A DNA stretch of 64,000 nt from Blastococcus sp. (GCA_025465355.1 JAODNN010000129.1:1-64000); one strand, 5' to 3'. Shown: positions 27,080 to 34,493, numbered from the stretch's first letter. Made by a program: numbers and translations. The notes: generated from the sequence alone by a model not told the origin.

Positions 27080-28440
27080 GCGCGCCGGTGCTGGATCTCT
27101 CGCTCGTCCCGCCCCTGGGCGAGCCACGCATCAACCCGGTGCCGACGGCGCACGAGACGACGCTGGCGAACGGGCTGCACGTGGTCGTGGTGCCACGCCC
27201 GGGTGTCCCGCTGATCGAGCTGCGCCTGCGGGTGCCCTTCGCCGCGCCCACCTCTCGCGGCGCCGCGGTGCACACGGCGCGCGCCTCCGTGCTCTCCGGT
27301 GCGGTGCTGCTCGGCACGGCCACCCACGACCAGACGGCGATCGCCGAGCTGCTGCAGGGATACGGCGCCGAGTTGTCCGTCTCCTCCGACCCCGACCGGC
27401 TGCTGTTCGCCACGACGCTGCTCGCCGACGGGCTGGAGCCGGTGCTGGGCATCCTTGCGGAGTTGCTCACCGGCGCCAGCTACCCCGCCGACGAGGTAGA
27501 GGGCGAACGGGAGCGGGTCGCCGAGCGGATCGCGATCGCCCGCTCGCAGCCGGGGGTCATCGCCCGCGCCGCGCTGTCCGCGCGGCGGTACGGCAGCCAC
27601 CCGTACGGCATCGAGCTGCCCGACCCCGAGCTCGTGCGGGACGTCCGGGCCCCCGCGCTGCGCCGGCTGCACGGCGAACGGGTGGTTCCGGCCGGTAGCT
27701 CGCTCGTGCTGGTCGGCGACCTGGACCCGCGCGCCGCCACGGCCGCCGTCACCGAGGCGCTGGACGGCTGGACCGCCACCGGACATGCGGTCGAGGCGCC
27801 GCCGGCCCCCGAGCTGGCCGCACCGGGCATCGAGCTGGTCGACCGCCCCGGAGCTGTGCAGTCCAACATCCGCCTCGGCGGCCCCGCGCCCAGCCGCACC
27901 GCCCCGGACCTCGCCGCCCTCCGGCTGGCCAACATGGTCTTCGGCGGCTACTTCTCCTCCCGGCTGGTCGAGAACATCCGGGAGCGGCGCGGCTACACCT
28001 ACAGCCCGCGCAGCTCCGTCGACCACCAGGCGGCCGGTGCGTCCTTCGTGGTCGAGGCCGACGTCGCCACCGAGGTCACCGGCCCGGCGCTGCTGGAGAT
28101 CTGGTACGAGCTGGGCCGTATGGCGCTGACGCGCGTCACCGAGGCGGAGCTGGACGGCGCCCGCCGGTACGTGCTCGGCACCATGGCGTTGTCCACTGCC
28201 ACCCACGCGGGGCTGGCCTCCACGTTGTCGGCGCTGGTGGGTGCGGACCTGCCACCGGTCTGGCTCGTCGACCACCAGCGTGCGCTCGCCACGGTCACCC
28301 TCGACGAGGTCCAGGAAGCGGCCCACCGCTATCTGGCGGTGCCCGCCCTGACCACCGTCGTCGTCGGCGACGCCGAGCGGGTCACCCCGGCCCTCGAGGC
28401 GCTGGGTCCGGTTGTCGTCGGCCAGGGGATCGGGCAGTGA
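27076..28440 (+). CDS. M16-family protein, non-catalytic partner subunit
   Basis: 454 residues with the same two-domain M16 fold (A-N-G-L-H-V-V-V-V-P near the start, F-S-S-R-L-V-E-N-I-R-E-R-R-G-Y-T-Y-S in the C-terminal half). HxxEH is missing; the equivalent region reads R-G-A-A-V-H-T-A-R. The R/Y pair near the C-terminus, which contacts substrate in heterodimeric M16B enzymes, is kept in R-R-G-Y. It is therefore the expected inactive partner of the preceding peptidase. It overlaps nudC by 4 bp (GTGA), linking peptidase and nudC translation. Confidence 0.9.
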   Translation: MSAPVLDLSLVPPLGEPRINPVPTAHETTLANGLHVVVVPRPGVPLIELRLRVPFAAPTSRGAAVHTARASVLSGAVLLGTATHDQTAIAELLQGYGAELSVSSDPDRLLFATTLLADGLEPVLGILAELLTGASYPADEVEGERERVAERIAIARSQPGVIARAALSARRYGSHPYGIELPDPELVRDVRAPALRRLHGERVVPAGSSLVLVGDLDPRAATAAVTEALDGWTATGHAVEAPPAPELAAPGIELVDRPGAVQSNIRLGGPAPSRTAPDLAALRLANMVFGGYFSSRLVENIRERRGYTYSPRSSVDHQAAGASFVVEADVATEVTGPALLEIWYELGRMALTRVTEAELDGARRYVLGTMALSTATHAGLASTLSALVGADLPPVWLVDHQRALATVTLDEVQEAAHRYLAVPALTTVVVGDAERVTPALEALGPVVVGQGIGQ

Positions 28441-29411
28441 GCGTTCCGCCCGGAGGCAGCACGACGGCGGACAACCCGCCGAACGTGGACCCCGTGAGCG
28501 AGGCCGCCTGGCCGGAGGGAACGAGGGCCACGACCGGTGGCGTCCCGGTGCTCTCACGGGCTGCCCACGACCGCGCGCACCTGGCCCGCGCCCTGCCGGA
28601 TCCGACAGGGGGCCGGCCGGTGCGTCTGCTCACCGTCGACGGCGACCGCGCGGTGCCGGTGGAGGAGGGTCCCGACCGGCCGCGGCTGATCTGGGACGAG
28701 CGGCCGGAGCTCCCGGCCGGGGCGGTGTATCTCGGCGAGGCGGGCGGGGTGCCCCACGCGGCCGTCCGTGGTGAGCGCGCCCTGACGGTCAACGGTCGTC
28801 CTGTCGACCGGTGGACCGGGCTGCGCGAGATCGGGGCGGATCTCAGCGACCTGGACGCCGGCCTTCTCGCCCAGGCCATCGGCATCCTGGAGTGGCACGA
28901 ACGGAACCGGTTCAGCCCGCTCAGCGGTGAGCCCACCACGATCGAGCGGGCCGGCTGGGTGCAGCGCGACCCGGCCACCAGGACCGAGCACTTCCCGCGC
29001 ACCGACCCGGCCGTGATCATGCTCGTCCACGACGGCGCCGACCGCGTCGTGCTCGGCCGCCAGGCCGTCTGGCCGCCCGGCCGGTTCTCGATCCTGGCCG
29101 GATTCGTCGAGCCCGGCGAGTCGGCCGAGGCCGCGGTGGCCCGAGAGGTCGCCGAGGAGGTCGGCCTGCGGGTCACCGACATCCGCTACGTCACCAGCCA
29201 GCCCTGGCCCTTCCCGCAGTCGCTGATGCTGGGCTTCGTCGCCCGCGCCGAGGGGGGCGACATCCTCGAGCTGGATCCCGACGAGATCGAGGAGGCCCGC
29301 TGGTTCACCCGCGAGGAGCTGCGCTCGGGCGCCGGCCCGCGGGCGCTTCCACCGCCGGTGTCCATCGCCCGCCACCTCCTCGACCGCTGGGTGGCCGGGG
29401 AGTTCAGCTGA
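28437..29411 (+). CDS. nudC: NAD+ diphosphatase / NAD-cap decapping Nudix hydrolase NudC
   Basis: 324 residues. The Nudix box G-F-V-E-P-G-E-S...R-E-V-A-E-E-V-G-L spans about 222-244, followed by the NudC-specific S-Q-P-W-P-F-P-Q-S. It hydrolyses NAD(H) to NMN(H) and AMP and can remove NAD caps from RNA. The usual zinc-ribbon cysteines between the N-terminal domain and the Nudix fold are absent; that stretch reads R-F-S-P-L-S-G-E-P. GTG 28437 overlaps the M16 partner gene. In M. tuberculosis nudC (Rv3199c) lies close to mrx1 and uvrD2, as here. Confidence 0.92.
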   Translation: MSVPPGGSTTADNPPNVDPVSEAAWPEGTRATTGGVPVLSRAAHDRAHLARALPDPTGGRPVRLLTVDGDRAVPVEEGPDRPRLIWDERPELPAGAVYLGEAGGVPHAAVRGERALTVNGRPVDRWTGLREIGADLSDLDAGLLAQAIGILEWHERNRFSPLSGEPTTIERAGWVQRDPATRTEHFPRTDPAVIMLVHDGADRVVLGRQAVWPPGRFSILAGFVEPGESAEAAVAREVAEEVGLRVTDIRYVTSQPWPFPQSLMLGFVARAEGGDILELDPDEIEEARWFTREELRSGAGPRALPPPVSIARHLLDRWVAGEFS

Positions 29412-29417
29412 CCCCGC

Positions 29418-30071
29418 TCAATTGACGAGGCGGCCGGCCAGCACCAGGGCCGGGCGGTCGACGTGGTCGGCCAGGACGACGGCGTCGGCGAGCGCCATGG
29501 GGTCGACCTCCTCGTCGTAGCGGTCGTAGGCGGGCAGCTCCCACGCCCGGTCGGAAGCGGTGCGCCGCCGCCGCGCCGCGGCGCTCACCCGCAGGTGGAC
29601 GACGAGATCGAAGGGCAGGCCGACGCCCTGGAGAAGCCCGCCCGGCACGAGGAGCACGCCGCCCGCGGGCATCGGCCGGGCCGGCAGGCGGGCTGCGCGG
29701 TCCCGCTGGAGGTCCCAGAGCACGGGGAGGTACTCCCCGGATCCGCCGGGTCCGACCGGCGCGAGCACCTCACGGGTCAGCGCCCCGGTGTCCAGCCAGT
29801 CGGTGTAGCGCGCGTCGGCATCGGTCCGTCCGTGCTCGAGCCGTACCGAGGCCGGGCGGTAGAACCCGGTGGCAGGCACCATCACGGCGGGGCGGCCCAG
29901 GGCGGGCAGCCGATCGGCGATCGCGGCGGCGAGCATCTCGGGCGCGGCGACGTCCGGACCGTCGACGGCGACGCGGAGCGCGGTCGCCCCGGGCTCCGGC
30001 GCCTGATCCTCGAGAAGGGCCGCCAGCCGGTCGGCCAGCGCGTGCGGGGTGAGCGGCTCCGGCTGGGTCAG
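29418..30071 (-). CDS. Uridine kinase-like protein with degenerate P-loop (apparent CTG start)
   Basis: About 217 residues if it starts at CTG 30071, 172 if at ATG 29936. The fold resembles the uridine/nucleoside kinase family (F-Y-R-P-A-S-V-R-L-E-H-G, G-G-S-G-E-Y-L-P, L-P-F-D-L-V-V-H-L-R), but the Walker A position reads V-D-G-P-D-V-A-A-P-E (residues 36-45 of the longer form) with no G-K-S/T. As I remember, Streptomyces relatives share this defect and open with L-E-P-L-T-like residues, which here lie upstream of ATG 29936. The CTG lies in a CTGA overlap with the ANTAR gene stop. Kinase activity is doubtful. Confidence 0.62.
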   Translation of the reverse strand: MTQPEPLTPHALADRLAALLEDQAPEPGATALRVAVDGPDVAAPEMLAAAIADRLPALGRPAVMVPATGFYRPASVRLEHGRTDADARYTDWLDTGALTREVLAPVGPGGSGEYLPVLWDLQRDRAARLPARPMPAGGVLLVPGGLLQGVGLPFDLVVHLRVSAAARRRRTASDRAWELPAYDRYDEEVDPMALADAVVLADHVDRPALVLAGRLVN

Positions 30072-30763
30072 GACCGGCCGTCCCCGGCGGCCGGCGTCGG
30101 CTCCGGTGCGTCCTGAAGGCGGGGGAGCGGGGCGACGGGGGAGAGGGCGGGGTCGGGGGTCCCGGCGTCGTCCTCGCCGGGGGCCGGGGCGTCGTCGAGC
30201 CCCTCGAGGACCTCGCGAGCGAGGTCGGCCACCGGACGGCCCTGCGAGCGGGCGTCGCGGCGCAGTACCTCGAACGCTGCCCGGGGACTGGTGCCGTGGC
30301 GCTCGGCCAGCACCCCGATGGCCCGCTCGGTCGAGACGCGGGCGGCGAGGGCGTGCTCGAGTTGCGCGACGGTGCGCTCGAGCGCCGCCACCCGCGCGTC
30401 GACGGGATCGTCGGGGGGCTGGCGGTCCGCGCCTCCGGGGCCACGTGCCGAGCGGCGCGCGGTGCGGTCGGGCTCGGGCAGCGCGCCGAACTCCTCGGCG
30501 ACGAGATCAGCGAGGGTGAGGCCTTCCACCAGCCCCGCCACGGCGTCGGCACCGGCAGGGGAGACCACCGCCCAGCCGCGCGTGGTCCGGGCGAGCGCGA
30601 CCGGAGTGAGTTGGGTGTCGGCCGGAGCCGCCCCGAGCGTGCAGCTCACAGTGCCGGCTTCTGCGGGGATGACCGGCCGGAGGGACCGGAGCGCGTCGTG
30701 ACCGCGGTCGCGGCCCTCTCCGGGGCGATCATCCGCCTTCGAGGGCCGGGGACCGGGGATCAC
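30068..30763 (-). CDS. ANTAR-domain RNA-binding regulator
   Basis: 231 residues. An unassigned N-terminal part (about 1-100) contains A-R-T-T-R-G-W-A-V-V-S-P. A coiled-coil leads into an ANTAR domain at about 126-180, with A-R-V-S-T-E-R-A-I-G-V-L-A-E-R-H and A-A-F-E-V-L-R-R-D-A-R. ANTAR dimers bind paired hexanucleotide hairpins in nascent RNA and prevent termination. Usually a receiver, GAF or PAS sensor is attached; none is recognisable here. The GTG start lies 4 bp after the mrx1 stop, so it is in one transcription unit with mrx1 and the kinase-like gene. The target RNA is unknown. Confidence 0.8.
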   Translation of the reverse strand: MIPGPRPSKADDRPGEGRDRGHDALRSLRPVIPAEAGTVSCTLGAAPADTQLTPVALARTTRGWAVVSPAGADAVAGLVEGLTLADLVAEEFGALPEPDRTARRSARGPGGADRQPPDDPVDARVAALERTVAQLEHALAARVSTERAIGVLAERHGTSPRAAFEVLRRDARSQGRPVADLAREVLEGLDDAPAPGEDDAGTPDPALSPVAPLPRLQDAPEPTPAAGDGRS

Positions 30764-30767
30764 GTGA

Positions 30768-31046
30768 TCACGCCGCCGGCGACTGGCCCAGCTGGGCCTT
30801 GACCTGGTCGATGCTCGGGTTGGTCAGCGCGACGCCGTCGGGGAACACGAGCGTGGGGACGGTCTGGTTGCCGCCGTTGGCCTGCATGACCAGCTCCGCG
30901 GCCTGCGGATCGGCTTCGATGTCGATCTCGACGTAGGCGATCCCCTCACGCTGCATGTGCTTCTTGAGGCGGACGCAGTAACCGCACCACGGCGTGGTGT
31001 ACATGGTCACGGCGGCGTCGGGGGCGGCGTCGGGGGTCGCGGTCAT
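30768..31046 (-). CDS. mrx1: Mycoredoxin-1 (glutaredoxin-like)
   Basis: 92 residues, glutaredoxin fold with active site W-C21-G-Y-C24 and the cis-Pro motif T-V-P-T. The C-G-Y-C sequence is that of actinobacterial mycoredoxin-1, which reduces mycothiol-protein mixed disulfides. GGAGG lies 9 nt before the ATG. It is divergent from uvrD2 with about 200 bp between the starts, and is first in a unit with the ANTAR and kinase-like genes. The arrangement mrx1-uvrD2-whiB7 matches M. tuberculosis Rv3198A-Rv3198c-Rv3197A. Confidence 0.92.
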   Translation of the reverse strand: MTATPDAAPDAAVTMYTTPWCGYCVRLKKHMQREGIAYVEIDIEADPQAAELVMQANGGNQTVPTLVFPDGVALTNPSIDQVKAQLGQSPAA

Positions 31047-31246
31047 CGAGGGGATCCTCCCTGGTCGTGGGGAACGGGTCCACCCCCAGGAGGGTGGTCC
31101 GTGGCTGTGGACGCCAACGTGGAGAGCAACACGGCCCTCCTGGGGATGCTTCCCGGGCTTGTCCCTGGCGACTGGGAGGATCGAGCCGACCGGGACGAGC
31201 AGCCCGGCGGGGTAACAGGGATCGAGACGATCGAGAGGGGGCCGGG

Positions 31247-33280
31247 GTGCAGCGCGTCGGCACGGAGCGGGTCGAGGCAGGGGCGGCCGCCGGGTCCCGC
31301 GCGGAGGCCGTGCTCGCCGGTCTGGACGACGAGCAGCGCGCCGCCGCTCAGGCGGTGACCGGCCCGGTCTGCATCCTGGCGGGGGCGGGAACGGGAAAGA
31401 CCCGCACCATCACCCACCGCATCGCCTACGGCGTGCACACCGGTGTCTACGTACCCGAGCAGGTGCTGGCCGTCACCTTCACCGCGCGCGCCGCCGGTGA
31501 GCTGCGTGGCCGGCTCGCGGCCCTCGACGTCGGCAGGGTGCAGGCGCGCACGTTCCACGCCGCCGCGATGCGGCAGCTGCGGTACTTCGCCCCGCGGGTG
31601 CTCGGTGGCCCGATGCCCTCGCTGGTCGAGAACAAGCTGCGGCTGGTCGCGGCGGCGGCCTCCCGGGCGCGCCTGTCGACCGACCGGACCAGCCTGCGCG
31701 ACCTGGCCAGCGAGATCGAGTGGGCCAAGACGACGCTGGCCACCCCGGAGGACTACCCGGCCCGCGCGAAAGCGGCCGGGCGGGAGATCCCGTTCGAGGC
31801 GGCCGCTGTCGCGTCGGTGTACGCCGGCTACGAGTCGGCCAAGCAGCGCGACGGCGCCCTCGACTTCGAGGACCTCCTGCTGGTCACCGCCTATGCACTC
31901 GAGGAACACCGGGACGTCGCCCGCGAGGTACGCGCCCAGTACCGGCATTTCGTCGTCGACGAGTACCAGGACGTGAACCCGCTGCAGCAGCGTCTGCTCG
32001 ATGCGTGGCTCGGCGGCCGCGCCGAGATCTGCGTCGTCGGCGATCCGAACCAGACGATCTACTCGTTCACCGGGGCCGACCCCGACTACCTGCTGGGCTT
32101 CGCCGACCGGTACGCCGATTCCACCGTGGTCAAACTCGAGCGGGACTACCGCTCGACCCCGCAGGTGGTGGGCCTGGCCAACCGGTTGATCGGCCAGGCC
32201 CCGAGGCGCAAGGGCCTGCCGGGCCTGCGGCTGCTGGGACAGCGCCCGGACGCCGTGGAGCCTCGGTTCGCCGAGTACCCCGACGAGCCGGCCGAGGCGG
32301 CCGCCGTCGCCGCGCGCTGCCGGGCCCTGATCGACGAGGGGATGCCGGCTGCCGAGATGGCCGTGCTGTTCCGGATCAACGCGCAGTCCGAGGTCTACGA
32401 GGCCGCGCTCACCGACGCCGGTGTCCCCTACGTGCTCAAGGGCGGGGAGCGGTTCTTCGAGCGACCCGAGGTGCGCGAGGCGGTGGTCCTGCTCCGGGGT
32501 GCCGCGGCGGGCGGCAGCGAGCCGGGCGCACTGGTGCCCACCATCCGTGATGTGCTGGCCTCGACCGGGTGGGTGGAGCACCGGCCACCGCCCGGAGGCG
32601 CCGCGCGGGACCGCTGGCAGTCGCTGGCCGCGCTGGTGGATCTGGCCGTCGACCTGGTCGCCGAGAACCCGACGATGGACCTTGCCGGTTTCGTGTCGCA
32701 CCTGGCCGCCCGGGCCGACGCCCAGCACGCCCCGACCGTCCAGGGCGTCACGCTGGCCTCCATGCACGCAGCCAAGGGCCTCGAGTGGGACGCCGTCTTC
32801 GTGGTCGGACTCGTCGACGGCGTGCTGCCGATCGCCCAGTCACTGTCCCGCCCGGATGCGGTGGAGGAGGAGCGCCGCCTGCTGTACGTGGCGGTGACCC
32901 GGGCCCGCGAGCAACTGGTCCTCTCCTGGTCGCTGGCCCGCAACCCCGGTGCTCGCCGTGCCCGCCCGCGCAGCCGGTTCCTCACCGGGCTCGCCCCCGA
33001 CTCGGGCCCCACCGCCCCGGCTGCGCGCCGGTCCACCAAGCGGCCGAAGGTGGTGCTGGAAGGCGAGGCGGGCGCCCTGTTCGAGCGGCTGAGAGCCTGG
33101 CGCAGCCAGGCCGCGCAGTCGGCTTCGGTTCCGGCCTATGTCGTCTTCACCGACGCCACCCTCCAGGCCATCGCCGAGACGCGGCCGGCGAACCTCCGCG
33201 AGCTCTCGGGGCTGCCCGGGATCGGCGCCCGGAAGCTCGAGCTGTACGGCGAGGACGTGCTCGCCGCGGTGAGCGGCTGA
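31247..33280 (+). CDS. uvrD2: ATP-dependent DNA helicase UvrD2
   Basis: 677 residues of the SF1A UvrD/Rep family: Walker A A-G-A-G-T-G-K-T at 45-52, V-D-E-Y-Q-D-V-N, G-D-P-N-Q-T-I-Y-S-F-T-G-A and H-A-A-K-G-L-E-W-D-A-V, ending in an HRDC domain (about 605-677; P-A-Y-V-V-F-T-D-A-T-L and L-P-G-I-G-A-R-K-L). The C-terminal HRDC is diagnostic of mycobacterial-type UvrD2, a 3'-5' helicase in DNA repair. GTG 31247 follows a weak purine-rich GAGAGGGGG. It lies between mrx1 and whiB7 as in mycobacteria. Confidence 0.93.
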   Translation: MQRVGTERVEAGAAAGSRAEAVLAGLDDEQRAAAQAVTGPVCILAGAGTGKTRTITHRIAYGVHTGVYVPEQVLAVTFTARAAGELRGRLAALDVGRVQARTFHAAAMRQLRYFAPRVLGGPMPSLVENKLRLVAAAASRARLSTDRTSLRDLASEIEWAKTTLATPEDYPARAKAAGREIPFEAAAVASVYAGYESAKQRDGALDFEDLLLVTAYALEEHRDVAREVRAQYRHFVVDEYQDVNPLQQRLLDAWLGGRAEICVVGDPNQTIYSFTGADPDYLLGFADRYADSTVVKLERDYRSTPQVVGLANRLIGQAPRRKGLPGLRLLGQRPDAVEPRFAEYPDEPAEAAAVAARCRALIDEGMPAAEMAVLFRINAQSEVYEAALTDAGVPYVLKGGERFFERPEVREAVVLLRGAAAGGSEPGALVPTIRDVLASTGWVEHRPPPGGAARDRWQSLAALVDLAVDLVAENPTMDLAGFVSHLAARADAQHAPTVQGVTLASMHAAKGLEWDAVFVVGLVDGVLPIAQSLSRPDAVEEERRLLYVAVTRAREQLVLSWSLARNPGARRARPRSRFLTGLAPDSGPTAPAARRSTKRPKVVLEGEAGALFERLRAWRSQAAQSASVPAYVVFTDATLQAIAETRPANLRELSGLPGIGARKLELYGEDVLAAVSG

Positions 33281-33320
33281 CCCCGTCGGCGACGCAACCC
33301 CGCGCGCAATGGCGGTGATC

Positions 33321-33337
33321 CCCGTCCGGAGGACGGG
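33321..33337 (+). terminator. Short hairpin between uvrD2 and the whiB7 promoter
   Basis: 7-bp perfect G/C stem (33321-33327 with 33331-33337), 3-base loop, followed by TCGGTTAATT. It could end uvrD2 transcripts before the whiB7 promoter, though the U-tract is weak. Confidence 0.4.
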
Positions 33338-33341
33338 TCGG

Positions 33342-33378
33342 TTAATTCGATTGACCCGGATCGAGGGGCGGTCATAGT
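33342..33378 (+). promoter_or_regulatory. whiB7 promoter with adjacent AT-rich motif
   Basis: A -35 TTGACC (33351-33356), a 16-bp spacer and a -10 CATAGT (33373-33378) form the best vegetative-type promoter in the window. A TTAATT stretch at 33342-33347 ends 3 bp before the -35. In mycobacteria an AT-rich motif at this spot is contacted by the WhiB7 AT-hook for autoactivation, so this is probably the WhiB7-SigA site. Confidence 0.72.
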
Positions 33379-33456
33379 GTCTCGGAGCACATCAGCTGCA
33401 CCCTCGCGAGTTCCGGCCGCCTGGCCGGGATCGGAAGCCTGGAGAGGAGGGGTTCG

Positions 33457-33693
33457 ATGACCACCATGACGTGGATGAGTGCCCCCGCCGGTTTCCTGCG
33501 CCGGGGCGGCTTCGACGTGCGTCCCGCTTTCTGCGGCATCTCCGTCCGTAGCGAAGCGCACGTCGCCGGGCTCCAGGGGAGCCGTCCGTCCGCTGCCGGG
33601 ATCGGCGCTGTCGGCGAGCCGAAGTTCATCCCCCTTGCCCCCACCAACGGCACCACCCTCGGGATTCCCTCCTCGTGGAGACCGCAGAGCTAG
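33457..33693 (+). CDS. Leader ORF upstream of whiB7
   Basis: 78 codons with AGGAGG at 33445-33450, 6 nt before the ATG. The product is not related to any protein I recognise. It ends 21 nt before a perfect intrinsic terminator and about 140 nt before whiB7. An upstream ORF followed by a terminator is the known arrangement by which ribosome-targeting drugs induce whiB7 in actinobacteria: impaired translation of the leader changes folding of the downstream RNA. The peptide itself probably has no function. It is longer than typical attenuator peptides. Confidence 0.6.
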   Translation: MTTMTWMSAPAGFLRRGGFDVRPAFCGISVRSEAHVAGLQGSRPSAAGIGAVGEPKFIPLAPTNGTTLGIPSSWRPQS

Positions 33694-33714
33694 CGCTCGA
33701 CCGGTCCTCTTCGA

Positions 33715-33752
33715 GGCCGCGGAACCCGAACCCCGGGATCCGCGGCCTTTTT
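33715..33752 (+). terminator. Intrinsic terminator/attenuator upstream of whiB7
   Basis: 9-bp perfect stem (33715-33723 with 33739-33747), a 15-base loop with a minor inner C/G pairing, and the run TTTTTCTTT from 33748. It lies between the leader ORF and whiB7, so full-length whiB7 mRNA needs readthrough. A smaller hairpin at 33706-33716 overlaps its left arm; a clear anti-terminator was not found by eye. Confidence 0.82.
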
Positions 33753-33836
33753 CTTTGCTCGCGCGACTCCGGGCCCGACCTCCGGTCGGCGGCCCCCGTC
33801 GATCGGCACAGACGACGAGTACGAGGAGGAGCGGCA

Positions 33837-34181
33837 GTGCAGCAGACGATCGACCGCCCGACGTCCCACCGCCGACCCGGGCTCCCCCGGACCGGCGGTT
33901 TCCCCCCGCGGAGACCACTCAGCCCGGTGCCACCGGCACCGGTGCGGCGCCCCCTGCCGTGCCGGGCCGAGGACCCCGAGCTGTGGTTCGCCGAGAACCC
34001 GGCCCAGCTGGAGCTCGCCAAGAGCCTCTGCGCTGCCTGTCCGGTCCGGGACGCCTGCCTGGCAGGCGCCCTCGACCGGGCCGAGCCGTGGGGGGTCTGG
34101 GGCGGCGAGATCTTCGACCACGGCGCGGTCATCCCCCGGAAGCGACCGCGCGGACGTCCCCGCAAGGTGACGGCCGCGTGA
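33837..34181 (+). CDS. whiB7: WhiB7 redox-sensitive transcription factor
   Basis: 114 residues. Fe-S cysteines are Cys42, Cys65, Cys68 and Cys74; the turn G-V-W-G-G (86-90) contacts the primary sigma factor; the C-terminal R-G-R-P (105-108) within R-K-R-P-R-G-R-P-R-K is the AT-hook that distinguishes WhiB7. It activates intrinsic antibiotic resistance genes together with SigA. GTG 33837 follows GAGGAGGA. It lies downstream of uvrD2 as in M. tuberculosis Rv3197A, with leader ORF, terminator and AT-rich promoter all present. Confidence 0.95.
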   Translation: MQQTIDRPTSHRRPGLPRTGGFPPRRPLSPVPPAPVRRPLPCRAEDPELWFAENPAQLELAKSLCAACPVRDACLAGALDRAEPWGVWGGEIFDHGAVIPRKRPRGRPRKVTAA

Positions 34182-34203
34182 GGCCCGGACCGGGACCCAT
34201 CGC

Positions 34204-34237
34204 ACCGAACGACTCAGCAGACCGAACGACTCAGCAG
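34204..34237 (+). repeat. Perfect 17-bp tandem repeat, two copies
   Basis: ACCGAACGACTCAGCAG occurs at 34204-34220 and again at 34221-34237 without mismatch, between whiB7 and the 54-residue basic ORF. It ends 21 bp before that ORF's ATG. Confidence 0.9.
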
Positions 34238-34258
34238 ACAGAAATCGAAGGAACAGCC

Positions 34259-34423
34259 ATGAACATGCTCCAACTCGAGCTGGCCCGCAGCCGCATGCAG
34301 GAGCTGCAGACCGAGGCCGAGGCCGCCAGGCGCGCGCGTCGGCTCTACCTGGCCCGCCGGGCCGCGCGTCGCGCCGAGCGCGCCGTGCGTCGTGCGGCGA
34401 GGGCCAGCGCCGCTGTCTACTGA
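34259..34423 (+). CDS. Small Arg/Ala-rich helical protein downstream of whiB7
   Basis: 54 residues, 14 of them Arg, with repeated R-R-A-A-R-R-type patterns after an acidic amphipathic first half (L-Q-L-E-L-A-R-S-R-M-Q-E-L). It has an AAGGA about 8 nt upstream of the ATG at 34259. No terminator lies between whiB7 and this ORF, and a strong one follows it, so it is probably the last gene of the whiB7 transcript. The composition suggests RNA or ribosome binding, which is inference. Similar small ORFs are commonly annotated as hypothetical in actinobacteria. Confidence 0.62.
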   Translation: MNMLQLELARSRMQELQTEAEAARRARRLYLARRAARRAERAVRRAARASAAVY

Positions 34424-34450
34424 CCGGTTTGACAGCGGCTCCCCGCTACC

Positions 34451-34493
34451 GGGGCCGGGTACGGACGCTCCCGGTGCGTCCGTACCCGGCCCC
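34451..34493 (+). terminator. Terminator after the whiB7 / small ORF unit
   Basis: A 17-bp perfect inverted repeat (34451-34467 with 34477-34493) and a 9-base loop, followed by CTCTCCT. It is strong in stem but weak in U-tract. Confidence 0.75.

Noticed and set aside
34204-34237. Tandem 17-bp repeat as the beginning of a CRISPR array
   Set aside because: Only two copies with no spacer between them and no cas genes nearby.
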